From Pseudonocardia xinjiangensis (GTDB taxonomy: Bacteria; Actinomycetota; Actinomycetes; Mycobacteriales; Pseudonocardiaceae), in assembly GCF_012911925.1 (NCBI RefSeq), contig NZ_JAAXKY010000011.1:21902-85901 (forward strand): a stretch of 64,000 nt of DNA. The letters are read 5' to 3'. The translations under genes and the position numbers were made by a program. Positions 23,940 through 32,806 of the stretch are shown here, piece after piece (the stretch's first letter is position 1; each line of letters opens with the position of its first letter). The notes under the pieces were generated by a model. That model made no database searches. It saw only the letters and a program-made list of their open reading frames with translations, and was not told the origin of the DNA.

Positions 23940-24108
23940 TCCGGGCGGAAAGGTTCACGGAATCCTGAGCATGCGGTCGAAACGCCGGTCGTAAGAGGAA
24001 TCTCACCCCTTGATCTCGACTTCAGACAGGCCCTGGGTGCGCCCAGGTGTACCCGGCCCCACACGCCGCTCGGCCCGGTCCCGTACCGGGCGGGCGGACA
24101 CTGGAGTG

Positions 24109-24540
24109 ATGGGACTGATCGACACCGCCGGCATCCACCATCTCCGGCTCACCGTCACCGACCTGGAGCGCTCGCAGGAGTTCTACTCCGATGTGCTCGG
24201 TTTCGAGGTGGTCGCGAAGTCGGACGGCAGCCCGGACGATCCCGCGGTGCTGCGGGATCCGAGCCGGCTCTACGGCGGTGTCGTGTTCCGGGCCCACGGG
24301 ATGCTGTTCGGGCTGCGGCCCGTGGCGTCGGGCACCGACCGGTTCGTCGCCGAGCGGGTCGGGCTCGACCACCTGAGCTTCACCGTGCCCTCCCGCGAGG
24401 CGCTGACCGACGCCGCGGACCGGCTGGAGGAGCGCGGTATCCCGCACGGCTCGGTCAAGGACCTCAGCGACTTCGGGATCTCGATCCTGTCGTTCAGCGA
24501 CCCGGACGGCGTCCACCTGGAGCTGACGGCACCCCTGTAG
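24109..24540 (+). CDS. VOC family (glyoxalase/dioxygenase fold) protein
   Basis: A 143-residue single VOC-domain protein with two beta-alpha-beta-beta-beta modules. Candidate metal ligands are H10/H11 (GIHHLRLTV), H at GLDHLSFTV (about 87) and E at VHLELTAPL (about 138). These correspond to the 2-His-1-Glu arrangement of type I ring-cleavage dioxygenases and glyoxalases. GTG (24106) and ATG (24109) stand together; ATG is chosen. Lying near benzoyl-CoA genes it may have a role in aromatic metabolism, but it faces them convergently with a terminator-like repeat between, so the link is weak. Confidence 0.8.
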   Translation: MGLIDTAGIHHLRLTVTDLERSQEFYSDVLGFEVVAKSDGSPDDPAVLRDPSRLYGGVVFRAHGMLFGLRPVASGTDRFVAERVGLDHLSFTVPSREALTDAADRLEERGIPHGSVKDLSDFGISILSFSDPDGVHLELTAPL

Positions 24541-24548
24541 CCCCCGGA

Positions 24549-24603
24549 TTGCAGCAAAGCCACTTTCACGCAACCAGATGGCATGAAAGTGGCTTTGCTG
24601 CAA
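24549..24603. repeat. 55-bp dispersed palindromic element, copy 2
   Basis: Identical 15-bp arms to copy 1 (TTGCAGCAAAGCCAC/GTGGCTTTGCTGCAA). The centre is close to the reverse complement of copy 1. It starts 9 nt after the VOC stop and separates two convergent genes. Its right end runs into a perfect 12-bp tandem repeat GCTGCAACGAGG (24597-24620). Confidence 0.88.
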
Positions 24604-24624
24604 CGAGGGCTGCAACGAGGTGGG

Positions 24625-26037
24625 TCAGGGGAAGTGCACGTACTCGTACTCGAAGGGCTTGTCGTTGATCCCGTGGGACGGCGGGGCGATCCAGCCGGCG
24701 ATCCTGCCGGGCTCGTAGACCGGCCGCATCAGGGACCGGACGTGGGTCTTGTCGGCCTCGGTGGGCAGCCACCGGTCGCGGTTGGCCTCCCAGACGTCGG
24801 GGCCGACGAGGTCGCCCTTGGGTGTGATGTGGTGGTCGGAGAACAGGCCGACGTCCCGGTTGAAGCCGACGTGCGGGAGGTACAGGCGCGCGTCGATGCC
24901 GCCCTGCTCGAGCACCCGGTTCCAGCGCTTGAGCCCGCTCTGGCAGTCGGAGACGTACTCCGTGCGCAGGTCGTTGTTCAGTGCCAGCAGTGCCGGGACC
25001 TCGTCGGTGGTGAGCTCGCCGTCGCGCACGAGCTCGATCCGCGCCGCGTCCTCGGTGAGGACGTGGTCGTCCTTGCGCCGCTCCTCCTGCCAGCGCCCCT
25101 TGAGGCCCGCGGTGAAGTAGTTGGCGGCGTTGGTGGACTGCTCGGAGCCGAAGAGGTCCAGCGACACCGAGTAGTGGAAGTTGATGTACTTCTGGATCAC
25201 GTCGAGCGGGATGCCGCCGTGCGGGGCGATGTCCTCGGTGTCGTGCTCGCGCATCAGTTCGGCGCTGCGGGCCACCACGCGGTCGACACCCGTGGTGCCG
25301 ACGAACATGTGGTGCGCCTCCTCCTTGAGCATGAACTCGCAGGTGCGGCTCAGCGGGTCGAAGGCCGACTCCTTGAGCGTGCCGAGCTGGTACTTCCCGT
25401 CGCGGTCGGTGAAGTAGGTGAACATGAAGAACGACAGCCAGTCCGGGGTCTCCTCGTTGAACGCCCCGAGGATCCGCGGGCTGTCGAGGTCGCCGGAGTT
25501 GCGCTGCAGCAGCGCCTCGGCCTCCTCGCGCCCGTTGCGCCCGAAGTAGGCGTGCAGCAGGTAGACCATCGCCCAGAGGTGGCGGCCCTCCTCCACGTTG
25601 ACCTGGAAGAGGTTGCGCAGGTCGTACAGCGACGGCGCGGTCTCGCCGAGCCTGCGCTGCTGCTCGACCGACGCGGGCTCGGTGTCGCCCTGGATGACGA
25701 TGAGGCGCTGCAGGTCGGCGCGGTACTCGCCGGGGACCTGCTGCCAGACCGGCTGGCCCTTCTGCTCCCCGAACGCGATGCGCCGGTCGGCGTTGCGCTC
25801 GGCGAGGAACACGCCCCAGCGGTACTCCTCCATCGCGACGTGGTCGAAGTGCGCCCACCCCTCCCGGCCGACGGCGACCGCCGTGCGCAGGTAGACGTCC
25901 TCGGTCGGGACGGCCGGCCCCATCGTCTTCCACCAGGTGAGGAAGTTGGGCTGCCAGCTCTCCAGCGCGCGCTGGAGCTTGCGGTCACCGGCCAGATCGA
26001 CGTTGTTCGGGATCTTCTCGGAGTAGTCGATTGACAT
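24625..26037 (-). CDS. boxB: benzoyl-CoA 2,3-epoxidase, oxygenase component
   Basis: A 470-residue diiron oxygenase of the BoxB family. With the reductase BoxA it converts benzoyl-CoA to 2,3-epoxybenzoyl-CoA in the aerobic hybrid (box) pathway. Characteristic segments include VEEGRHLWAMVYLL (about 177-190), LKEEAHHMFVGTTGV (about 266-280) with carboxylate/histidine iron ligands, and the C-terminal GIND-KPFEYEYV. ATG 26037 is 14 nt after the boxC stop, so boxC-boxB form one transcript. The upstream frame to 26157 only overlaps boxC. boxA is not in the window; electrons must come from elsewhere, perhaps from the flavoprotein/ferredoxin module at 36-38 kb. Confidence 0.93.
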   Translation of the reverse strand: MSIDYSEKIPNNVDLAGDRKLQRALESWQPNFLTWWKTMGPAVPTEDVYLRTAVAVGREGWAHFDHVAMEEYRWGVFLAERNADRRIAFGEQKGQPVWQQVPGEYRADLQRLIVIQGDTEPASVEQQRRLGETAPSLYDLRNLFQVNVEEGRHLWAMVYLLHAYFGRNGREEAEALLQRNSGDLDSPRILGAFNEETPDWLSFFMFTYFTDRDGKYQLGTLKESAFDPLSRTCEFMLKEEAHHMFVGTTGVDRVVARSAELMREHDTEDIAPHGGIPLDVIQKYINFHYSVSLDLFGSEQSTNAANYFTAGLKGRWQEERRKDDHVLTEDAARIELVRDGELTTDEVPALLALNNDLRTEYVSDCQSGLKRWNRVLEQGGIDARLYLPHVGFNRDVGLFSDHHITPKGDLVGPDVWEANRDRWLPTEADKTHVRSLMRPVYEPGRIAGWIAPPSHGINDKPFEYEYVHFP

Positions 26038-26051
26038 GATTCGCTCTGCTC

Positions 26052-27749
26052 TCAGACTCGCTTGCGGTCGAAGTCGGCCTTGCGTCCCGTGCCGTACCTG
26101 CGCAGCGCGCCGTCGGGGCCCGATGCGTTGGGTCGAACGAAGATCCAGTTCTGCCATGCGGTGAGCCGCGAGAAGATACGCGACTCCATGGTCTCCGGTC
26201 CGACGAACCGGTGGTTGGCCTCCATGCCGGTCAGCGCGTCGGGGGAGAGGGAGGCGCGCTCCTCCAGCATGATCCGGATCTCGTCCTCCCAGTCGATGTC
26301 GTCGGGGGCGTCGGTGACCAGGCCCAGCTCCATCGCCTCCGCGGCCTCGATCCGGCGTCCGGTCTCCTGGTGGAGCTTGGCGACGTGGTCGTCATCGCCG
26401 TAGAACCGCGACCCGAGCCGGGAGAGCCCGTTGCTCATCGGGAACGCGCCGAAGTTGGAGTCCGACAGGACGATCTGCGCGGGCTCACCCTCCTGGGCGT
26501 CCTCCTCGAGCAGCCCCTCCAGCATGTACTGCCGGTCGCACGCCAGCGCCAGCTCCAGCAGCGCGCCCGCGAAGCACGACCCCGGCTCGATCAGCGCGAT
26601 CAGCGAGCGCGAGGTGACGTCGAGGCGCTTGAGCACGCGCTTGAAGTAGTGGCGGATCTCGTTGACCAGCCAGTCGCCGCGCGAATGCTCGACGATGACC
26701 CGCTCGAACGCCAGCGCGTCCTCGACCTCGCCCTTCGTGCGGATGACCCAGGTGCCCAGCTCCAGCTCGTTGGCCCGCAGGCGCAGGACGAGGTCGTCGA
26801 GCTCCCTGGTCATGGCCAGCGGCCAGAAGTCGGCGCCGAGCGCGTGCACGCGCTCGACCGTGTCGGGCAGGTCGCCCTCGGGGCCGTGGACGGTGATCTC
26901 GACGACGCCCAGCGGGCGGTCGAAACGGGCCTCGACGTGCCGGTAGCGGATGCCCTGCTCGGTCTCCTCCCGCTGCAGCGGGGGGAGGGGGATGCCCTGC
27001 GCACCGGCGGGCCGGGTGGAGCGCGCCGCCGCGGCGGCGGCCCGCTCGCGCACGGTCTCGTCCCACACCCGCTTCGGGATCACCTCGTCGACGAGCTTCC
27101 ACTCGACCGCCTGCTTGCCGCGGACCCCTTCGGACCTCGTGGCGAACACGTCGGCGCGGTCCTTGCGCACCCGGCGCTTGTCGACGACGCGGGTGAGTCC
27201 GCCGGTGCCGGGGAGCACCCCCAGCAGCGGCACCTCGGGCAGCGACACCGCGGAGGAGTTGTCGTCGATCAGCAGGATCTCCTCGCAGGCGAGCGCGAGC
27301 TCGTACCCGCCGCCCGCCGCGGTGCCGTTGACGGCCGCGAGGTAGGTCTGGCCGGAGTGCTCCGTGGCGTCCTCGATGCCGTTGCGGGTCTCGTTGGTGA
27401 ACTTGCAGAAGTTCACCTTCCACGGGTGCGAGCTCTGCGCGAGCATCCGGATGTTGGCGCCTGCGCAGAAGTTGCGGTCCTTCGCGCTGGTGACCACCAC
27501 GGCACGCACCTCGGGGTGCTCGAAGCGCAGCCGCTGCGTGGCGTCGTAGAGCTCGATGTCGACGCCCAGGTCGTAGCTGTTCATCTTGAGCTCGTAGCCC
27601 GGGACGATGCCGCCGGACTCGTCGACGTCGAGGCGCAGGTAGGCGACCTCACCGTCGAGCTCGAGCGTCCAGTGCCGGTAGGACGACGGGTCGGTGTCGA
27701 ACGAGACCGCCGGGATCGCGGCCTGGTCGGGATCTGCGGTGGTCGTCAT
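26052..27749 (-). CDS. boxC: 2,3-epoxybenzoyl-CoA dihydrolase (benzoyl-CoA-dihydrodiol lyase)
   Basis: A 565-residue crotonase-superfamily enzyme of the BoxC type. It opens the epoxybenzoyl-CoA ring and releases formate to give 3,4-dehydroadipyl-CoA semialdehyde. The N-terminal half holds the crotonase core (KDRNFCAGANIRML about 90-103; AAVNGTAAGGGYELALACEEI about 138-158; LLGVLPGTGGLTRV about 175-188). The C-terminal half is a second, degenerate crotonase-like region ending KADFDRKRV. ATG 27749 follows CCGGAGGAG. It is first in the operon, and its promoter shares element spacing with that of the benzoate-CoA ligase gene. Confidence 0.94.
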   Translation of the reverse strand: MTTTADPDQAAIPAVSFDTDPSSYRHWTLELDGEVAYLRLDVDESGGIVPGYELKMNSYDLGVDIELYDATQRLRFEHPEVRAVVVTSAKDRNFCAGANIRMLAQSSHPWKVNFCKFTNETRNGIEDATEHSGQTYLAAVNGTAAGGGYELALACEEILLIDDNSSAVSLPEVPLLGVLPGTGGLTRVVDKRRVRKDRADVFATRSEGVRGKQAVEWKLVDEVIPKRVWDETVRERAAAAAARSTRPAGAQGIPLPPLQREETEQGIRYRHVEARFDRPLGVVEITVHGPEGDLPDTVERVHALGADFWPLAMTRELDDLVLRLRANELELGTWVIRTKGEVEDALAFERVIVEHSRGDWLVNEIRHYFKRVLKRLDVTSRSLIALIEPGSCFAGALLELALACDRQYMLEGLLEEDAQEGEPAQIVLSDSNFGAFPMSNGLSRLGSRFYGDDDHVAKLHQETGRRIEAAEAMELGLVTDAPDDIDWEDEIRIMLEERASLSPDALTGMEANHRFVGPETMESRIFSRLTAWQNWIFVRPNASGPDGALRRYGTGRKADFDRKRV

Positions 27750-27772
27750 CGGCTCCTCCGGAGGTCGTCGAT

Positions 27773-27823
27773 ACTCTACAACATCAAGTCGAAGCGCGCC
27801 ATAGCTGTAGAACTTCGAAGAGG
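27773..27823 (-). promoter_or_regulatory. box-operon promoter with TCGA-N2-TTCTAC-N28-TAGAGT architecture
   Basis: On the minus strand TCGA-AG-TTCTAC (TTCTAC at 27812-27807) is followed after 28 nt by TAGAGT (27778-27773), a good -10 box. The ligase promoter at 40188-40238 has the same words with identical spacing. TTCTAC would sit near -45, where an activator or repressor could act. Confidence 0.6.
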
Positions 27824-27834
27824 GTTACCCGGCA

Positions 27835-27859
27835 CAAGCGCTTGCACTAACGTGCAGTG
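27835..27859 (+). promoter_or_regulatory. LacI-family operators upstream of the lacI gene
   Basis: CAAGCGCTTG (27835-27844) is a classic LacI/GalR palindrome. It overlaps TTGCA-N6-TGCAGTG (27842-27859), which recurs upstream of the sugar-binding protein gene at 35217-35234. The regulator probably binds both, controlling itself and the transporter. Confidence 0.6.
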
Positions 27860-27910
27860 ACGGGCGGGACGCTCTCCCGCCCATCGCAATGACGCGAGCA
27901 GGGCGGGGGC

Positions 27911-28903
27911 ATGGCGACCATCCACGACGTGGCCAGCGCCTGCGGCGTCTCCATCTCCACGGTGTCGCGCGCGATCTCCCGGCCGGACCTCGTCAACCCC
28001 GCCACCCGGGAGCGGGTGCTCGCCGCGGTCGCCGAGCTGGGCTACCAGCCGAGCACCGCCGCCCGGTCACTGATGTCGGGCCGGTCCATGACGCTCGCGC
28101 TGCTCGTCCCCGACATCACCAACCCGTTCTTCTTCGACCTGGTCCGCGGCACCCAGGCCCAGGCGGCCGCCGCCGGCTACAGCCAGATCCTGATCGACAC
28201 CGACGAGTCGGTGGAGCTGGAGCGCCAGCACATCGCGACCGCGGCGAGGGGCGCCGACGGGCTGGTACTGGGTGCGTCGCGGCTGAGCGACGACGCGCTG
28301 CGCGAGGCGGCCAGGTCGGTGCCCCTCACCGCCGTCAACCGCAGCACGCCCGGCGTCGCCTCGGTGGTCATCGACACCCCGTCGGGCATGGTCCAGGCCC
28401 TGCACCACCTGGCCTCGCTCGGCCATCGCGACGTCGCCTACCTGTCCGGCCCGCGCTCCTCGTGGTCCAACGGGCGGCGCTGGCGCGCCGTGCAGATGGC
28501 GGCGCGCCGGGCCGGGCTGTCGGTGCGGCGCCTCGGCCCGTTCCCGCCCACGCGCGCCGCCGGTGCGGCCGCGGCCGACGCCGCCGTGCACGCCGGGGTG
28601 ACGGCCGTGCTGGCCTTCAACGACCTCATCGCGCTCGGTGTGCTGCAGCGGCTGTTCGCCCGCGGGCTCGCGGTGCCGGACGACATGAGCGTGGTGGGGT
28701 GCGACGACACCTTCGGCGCCGACTTCTGCCACCCCCCGCTGACCACCGTCACCGCGTCCATCGAGCAGGTCGGACGGCTGGCCACGGACATGCTGCTGGA
28801 GCAGCTGCGGCCGGTGCCACCCCCGCCGCGCGTGCACACCGTGCCTGCCGTGCTGACGATCCGCGGCTCCACCGGACCTGCTCCCGCCCGGCCCCAGCAG
28901 TGA
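27911..28903 (+). CDS. LacI family transcriptional regulator
   Basis: A 330-residue LacI/GalR regulator. The N-terminal helix-turn-helix is ATIHDVASACGVSISTVSRAIS (about 2-23), followed by the hinge helix (PSTAARSLMSGRS) and a periplasmic-binding-like sugar sensor domain to the C-terminus (LLVPDITNPFFFDLVRG; VVGCDDTFGADFCHPPLTTV). ATG 27911 lies 7 nt after a GGGCGGG tract. LacI-type palindromes lie directly upstream and a matching site lies upstream of the ABC transporter operon at 35.1 kb. It also heads a two-gene unit with a sugar isomerase. Box genes diverge from it, but their promoter lacks the same site. Confidence 0.92.
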   Translation: MATIHDVASACGVSISTVSRAISRPDLVNPATRERVLAAVAELGYQPSTAARSLMSGRSMTLALLVPDITNPFFFDLVRGTQAQAAAAGYSQILIDTDESVELERQHIATAARGADGLVLGASRLSDDALREAARSVPLTAVNRSTPGVASVVIDTPSGMVQALHHLASLGHRDVAYLSGPRSSWSNGRRWRAVQMAARRAGLSVRRLGPFPPTRAAGAAAADAAVHAGVTAVLAFNDLIALGVLQRLFARGLAVPDDMSVVGCDDTFGADFCHPPLTTVTASIEQVGRLATDMLLEQLRPVPPPPRVHTVPAVLTIRGSTGPAPARPQQ

Positions 28904-28934
28904 CACCCCAGATGAGCGACACCAGGGAGGAACC

Positions 28935-29786
28935 TTGAGGTTCTCGGTCTTCACCGCCGCACTGCCGCAGTGGACGCCCCAGCAGGCCGTCGAGCAACTG
29001 GCCGCGCAGGGCTGGGACGGCGTCGAGTGGCGCGTGGTCGACCAGCAGGACGCCCCGACACCGGGCTTCTGGGCCGGGAACCGCTGCACCTGGCCGCTGG
29101 CCACCCTCGAGGAGGACGTGCCGCGGATCCGCGAGCTCACCGTGGGCGCCGGCCTGGCGTTCTCCGGGATCGGCGGCTACGCGCTGTGTGACGAGCACGC
29201 CGACGTCGACCGGCTGCTCGCCGCCACCGCCGCCCTCGGCGCCGAGCGGGTGCGGGTGCGCACGCCCGCCCTCGGTGCGGCGCCCTACCCCGAGCTGTTC
29301 GCCCACGCCCGCCGCTGCTTCGCCGACATCGCGGGGCGGGCCGCCCGCCACGGCGTCAAGGTCCTCGTCGAGCTGCACCACCAGACCGTCGTCTCCAGCT
29401 CCTCGGCCGCGCTGCGGCTGCTCGAGGGGGTGGACCCGGACGCCGTCGGGGTGATCCACGACCTCGGCAACCTCGTGATCGAGGGCGGGGAGGACATCCG
29501 GGCCGGCCTGGAGATGCTCGGCCCGTACCTGGCGCACGTGCACGTCAAGAACTGCGCCTGGCGACCGGCGGAGACGGAGGTGGACGGCACCGTCCGCTGG
29601 GAGCACGCGTGGGCGGAGCTGCCCACCGGCCAGGCCGACGTGGCCGGGTACCTGCGGCACCTGACGGAGCTGGGCTACGACGGCTGGGTCACCGTCGAGG
29701 ACTTCTCCACCGACCGGCCGCTGGCCGAGCGGACGGCCGCGAACCTCTCCTACCTCCGCGCCGCCCGGGCGGGCGTGCCGGCCTGA
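28935..29786 (+). CDS. sugar phosphate isomerase/epimerase (AP endonuclease 2 fold)
   Basis: A 283-residue TIM-barrel protein of the xylose isomerase-like/IolE-IolI superfamily. Metal-binding strands are visible: VLVELHHQTVV (about 138-148, Glu and His), VIHDLGNLV (about 173-181, His/Asp) and AHVHVKNC (about 198-205). The C-terminal TVEDFSTDRP supplies the last glutamate. TTG 28935 has AGGGAGGA 6 nt upstream. It lies 31 nt behind the LacI gene in one unit and likely interconverts a keto-sugar or sugar acid imported by the regulated transporter. The exact substrate is not deducible. Confidence 0.85.
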   Translation: MRFSVFTAALPQWTPQQAVEQLAAQGWDGVEWRVVDQQDAPTPGFWAGNRCTWPLATLEEDVPRIRELTVGAGLAFSGIGGYALCDEHADVDRLLAATAALGAERVRVRTPALGAAPYPELFAHARRCFADIAGRAARHGVKVLVELHHQTVVSSSSAALRLLEGVDPDAVGVIHDLGNLVIEGGEDIRAGLEMLGPYLAHVHVKNCAWRPAETEVDGTVRWEHAWAELPTGQADVAGYLRHLTELGYDGWVTVEDFSTDRPLAERTAANLSYLRAARAGVPA

Positions 29787-29801
29787 GGCGGGGCCGCCGG
29801 A

Positions 29802-29856
29802 TTGCAGCAAAGCCACTTTGACGCAACCTCGTTGCCGCAACGTGGCTTTGCTGCCA
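29802..29856. repeat. 55-bp dispersed palindromic element, copy 3
   Basis: It has the same left arm as copies 1 and 2 and one mismatch in the right arm (CTGCCA). It starts 16 nt after the isomerase stop, between convergent genes. Its centre has the orientation of copy 2. Confidence 0.87.
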
Positions 29857-29868
29857 CCCCGGAGGGCG

Positions 29869-30696
29869 TCAGCGGAACGGGATGTCCTGCTCCCGCAGCA
29901 GCCCGGTGAACGCCGCGTGGGCCGTGGCGAACAGCTCCGGCCCGCTGAACCCGCCGCCCGCGTGGGCCTGCGCCAGGTGCGGCTCCAGGGAGAAGCAGCC
30001 GTCGAAACCGTCGGCGCGCAGGGCCGCCACGGTCCGGGCCACCTCGCCGTCGCCCTTCCCGGCCGGCACCACCTCGCCGGTCGCGGCGATCGCGTCCTTG
30101 ATCTGGATGTAGTCCACGTACGGGCGCAGCATCTCGTAGCCCTCGGTGAACGGCCGGACGCCGCACTGCACGAAGTTGGCGGGGTCCCAGGTGAGCCGCA
30201 GCGCGGGCGACCCCACGGACTCGACGAGGTCGAGGCAGCGCTCGGGAACGTCCCCGTAGATCGCCTTCTCGTTCTCGTGCAGCAGCACGACACCCTCCTG
30301 CTCGGCCGCTGCGGCCAGCGCCGACATGCCGCGCAGCACGGTGTCGCGGTCGGCGGCGGGGTCGTGGGCGTCCCTCGGGTAGAAGGAGAAGACCCGCACG
30401 TACGGGGCCCCGAGCCGGCGCCCCACCTGCGCGCAGCGGCGGAACCGGGCCACGTGCTCGTCCAGGTCGGCGGTGACCGGCACCTTGCCGATGGGGGAAC
30501 CGATCGAGGACACCGCGATGCCGGCGCCGTCGAGGGTGCGGGCGATGCGCTCCACCTGCTCGTCGTCGAAGTCGGCGATGTTCGTGTCCCAGGCGCCGCG
30601 CAGCTCCAGCTGGGACATCCCCAGCTCGGTGAGCACGCGGACCTGCTCGTCCAGGTCGGGGGAGATCTCGTCGGCGAAGCCGGACAGGGTCCACAT
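29869..30696 (-). CDS. sugar phosphate isomerase/epimerase
   Basis: A 275-residue xylose isomerase-like TIM barrel. Metal-site segments include VVLLHENEKAIYGD (about 140-153), LRLTWDPANFVQCG (about 167-180), YIQIKDAIAA (about 195-204) and FSLEPHL (about 236-242). ATG 30696 has GGAG upstream. It is the last gene of the leftward sugar operon, 24 nt after the Gfo/Idh/MocA dehydrogenase, and probably acts on that enzyme's keto product. It is a different subfamily from the isomerase at 28935. Confidence 0.87.
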   Translation of the reverse strand: MWTLSGFADEISPDLDEQVRVLTELGMSQLELRGAWDTNIADFDDEQVERIARTLDGAGIAVSSIGSPIGKVPVTADLDEHVARFRRCAQVGRRLGAPYVRVFSFYPRDAHDPAADRDTVLRGMSALAAAAEQEGVVLLHENEKAIYGDVPERCLDLVESVGSPALRLTWDPANFVQCGVRPFTEGYEMLRPYVDYIQIKDAIAATGEVVPAGKGDGEVARTVAALRADGFDGCFSLEPHLAQAHAGGGFSGPELFATAHAAFTGLLREQDIPFR

Positions 30697-30719
30697 GGCT
30701 GGGGCTCCTTCGGTCGGGG

Positions 30720-31919
30720 TCAGTTGACGGTGGCCGGCCGCCGAGGGGGTTCGGGGACGGGCACGACCCGGCCCTCCAGGACGTCGGCGATGAGGACCGG
30801 GGCTCCGGTGCGGGCCGACTCGTAGACGGCCTGCACGGTGGCCAGGGCGAGCTGGGCATCGGCCACGGTCACGCCGGGCGTGCCGCCCGTCCGGATCGCC
30901 TGGACGATGTCGAGGTACTGGCGGTGGTGGCCGTCGAACATGGCGCTGGTGCCCGGCCCGCCTCCGACGTGGCGCCCGGTCTCCTCCTCGGCGAGGAGCT
31001 GGGCCGCCTGGTTGCCGTCGCCGCCGACCCCGCGGTTGGGTCCGACGCCGGCGTCGCCCGCCGCCTCCTCGGTGGCGCGGCGGGCGCTGTGGAAGTAGTA
31101 GAGCCGGTCGTTGTCCACGACCGCGGAGCCGGCGTCCCCCATGACCTGCAGGCGGACGGTGAGGCCGGGGTAGGCCGCGGTCGTGGCGTGCAGCGTCGCG
31201 AGCGCGCCGGACTCGAAGCGCACCACGGCGGCCACGGTGTCCTCCACCTCCACCCGCTCGTGGGCGAGCAGCGCCGTGTGGGCCACCACGTCGATCGGCC
31301 TGCCGAGGAACCACAGCAGCAGGTCGACGGTGTGCACGCCCTGGTTCATCAGCGCGCCGCCCCCGTCGAGCGCCCAGGTGCCGCGCCAGTCGCCCGAGTC
31401 GTAGTAGCCCTGGCTGCGCCACCACGACACCGTCGCGACGGCCGAGGTGACCCGGCCCAGCTCCCCACGCGAGACGGCCTCGTGGACGGCGACGCTCGCC
31501 GGGTCGAACCGGTGCTGGCTGATCACGGCGGCCACGAGGCCGGGGTGCCGCGCCGCGGCCTCGGCGACGTCGCGGCCCGCGGCCACGCTGACGTCGAGCG
31601 GCTTCTCCACCACCAGGTGCCGCCCGGACTCGAGCACCGGGACCGACACGGCGGCGTGCGCACCGCTGGGCACGGCGACGGCCACGGCGTCGACGTCGTC
31701 GCGGGCCAGCGCCTCGGCCAGCGACGTGGTGACGGCCGGGCGCTCACCGAAGAGCCCCGCGACGTGGTCGGCCACGGCGTCGGCGGCGGCCGCGTCGGTG
31801 TCCACGAGCACGCTGAGCGCGGTGTCGTGCCCGGCGGCGATGACCTCCGCGTGCAGGCGTCCGATCACCCCGCAGCCGACGACGGCGAACCGTACGGGTG
31901 CAGGCACGGAATCGTTCAC
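30720..31919 (-). CDS. Gfo/Idh/MocA family sugar oxidoreductase
   Basis: A 399-residue NAD(P)-dependent dehydrogenase. The Rossmann motif is FAVVGCGVIGRLHAEVI (about 9-25), the catalytic lysine is in HLVVEKPLDVS (about 102-112) and the C-terminal alpha/beta domain carries GGGALMNQGVHTVDLLLWFLG (about 175-195), where His/Asp assist catalysis. A longer than usual insertion (about 240-300, DAGVGPNRGVGGDGN) is present. GTG 31919 overlaps the permease stop (GTGA). It most likely oxidises the sugar or polyol brought in by the adjoining transporter. Confidence 0.9.
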   Translation of the reverse strand: MNDSVPAPVRFAVVGCGVIGRLHAEVIAAGHDTALSVLVDTDAAAADAVADHVAGLFGERPAVTTSLAEALARDDVDAVAVAVPSGAHAAVSVPVLESGRHLVVEKPLDVSVAAGRDVAEAAARHPGLVAAVISQHRFDPASVAVHEAVSRGELGRVTSAVATVSWWRSQGYYDSGDWRGTWALDGGGALMNQGVHTVDLLLWFLGRPIDVVAHTALLAHERVEVEDTVAAVVRFESGALATLHATTAAYPGLTVRLQVMGDAGSAVVDNDRLYYFHSARRATEEAAGDAGVGPNRGVGGDGNQAAQLLAEEETGRHVGGGPGTSAMFDGHHRQYLDIVQAIRTGGTPGVTVADAQLALATVQAVYESARTGAPVLIADVLEGRVVPVPEPPRRPATVN

Positions 31920-32806
31920 TTCAGCCCTCCGGTCAGGCCACCCACGAGGTAGCGCTGGAAGATCAGGTACAGGACGACGACGGGCGCGGCGCAGACCACG
32001 GCGGAGGACATGACCTGCCCGTAGAGCGGGAGTGCCCCACCCTCCTGCGACGCCCCGAACGCCTGCAGGACGACCGCCGCGGTGCGGGTCCGGGGCTGGG
32101 TCAGGACGCTCGCGAACAGCACGTCGTTCCAGCCCAGCAGGAAGGAGAAGATCGCGGCGACGATCAGCCCGGGTGCGCTCAGCGGCAGCACGATGCGGCG
32201 GAGCACCCCGATGCGGCTGAGCCCGTCCAGGAGCCCGGCCTCCTCCAGCTCGACCGGCATGCCGCGGAGGTAGGTGACCATCACCCAGGTCGCGAACGGC
32301 AGCGCGAACGTCAGGTAGGTGATCATCAGGCCCCACGTCGTCCCCACCACCGTGATCCCGAGGTAGGTGGGTGCCGAGGCGTAGACCACGAACAGCGGGA
32401 GCAGCAGCAGCGTGCCGGGCACGCTCTGCAGGCCCACCAGCGCCCGCAGGAACGTGATGCGCCCGACGAACGTGAACCGGACGAGGACGTAGGCGGTGGC
32501 GACCGCCAGCAGCGCGGAGAGCACGGCGACGACCCCGCAGACCAGCAGACTGACGCCCAGCCCCTGGGCCAGCGGGACCGTCGTCCAGATCGCGACCCAG
32601 TTCTCCAGCGTCACGCTGCTGGGAACTACCGCGCCAGAGGCCACCTCGATGTCCGGCATCAGGGAGGCCACGAGGATGTAGGCGCACGGCGCCAGCACGA
32701 GCAGCACCAGCACGGCGATCACCGCGCGGCGCAGGCCCGGCGGCAGGATCGCGGTGGCGTCCACCCCGGAGCGCCTGCGGTCGGTGGCCTGCATGCCGGC
32801 CGTCAC
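31916..32806 (-). CDS. carbohydrate ABC transporter permease (MalG type)
   Basis: A 296-residue membrane protein of the MalG/UgpE family with six hydrophobic spans. The EAA loop that contacts the ATPase is in VELEEAGLLDGLSRIGVLRRIVLPLSAPG (about 193-220), and the conserved C-terminal QRYLVGGLTGGLK is present. The GTG start overlaps the partner permease's stop, and its stop overlaps the dehydrogenase start, so the operon is tightly coupled. No ATPase gene is present, so a shared MsmK/MalK-type ATPase is presumably used. Confidence 0.92.
   Translation of the reverse strand: MTAGMQATDRRRSGVDATAILPPGLRRAVIAVLVLLVLAPCAYILVASLMPDIEVASGAVVPSSVTLENWVAIWTTVPLAQGLGVSLLVCGVVAVLSALLAVATAYVLVRFTFVGRITFLRALVGLQSVPGTLLLLPLFVVYASAPTYLGITVVGTTWGLMITYLTFALPFATWVMVTYLRGMPVELEEAGLLDGLSRIGVLRRIVLPLSAPGLIVAAIFSFLLGWNDVLFASVLTQPRTRTAAVVLQAFGASQEGGALPLYGQVMSSAVVCAAPVVVLYLIFQRYLVGGLTGGLK

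Noticed and set aside
24109..24540. VOC protein as a ring-cleavage enzyme of the box pathway
   Set aside because: It converges on boxB with a repeat between, and the box pathway does not need an extradiol dioxygenase.
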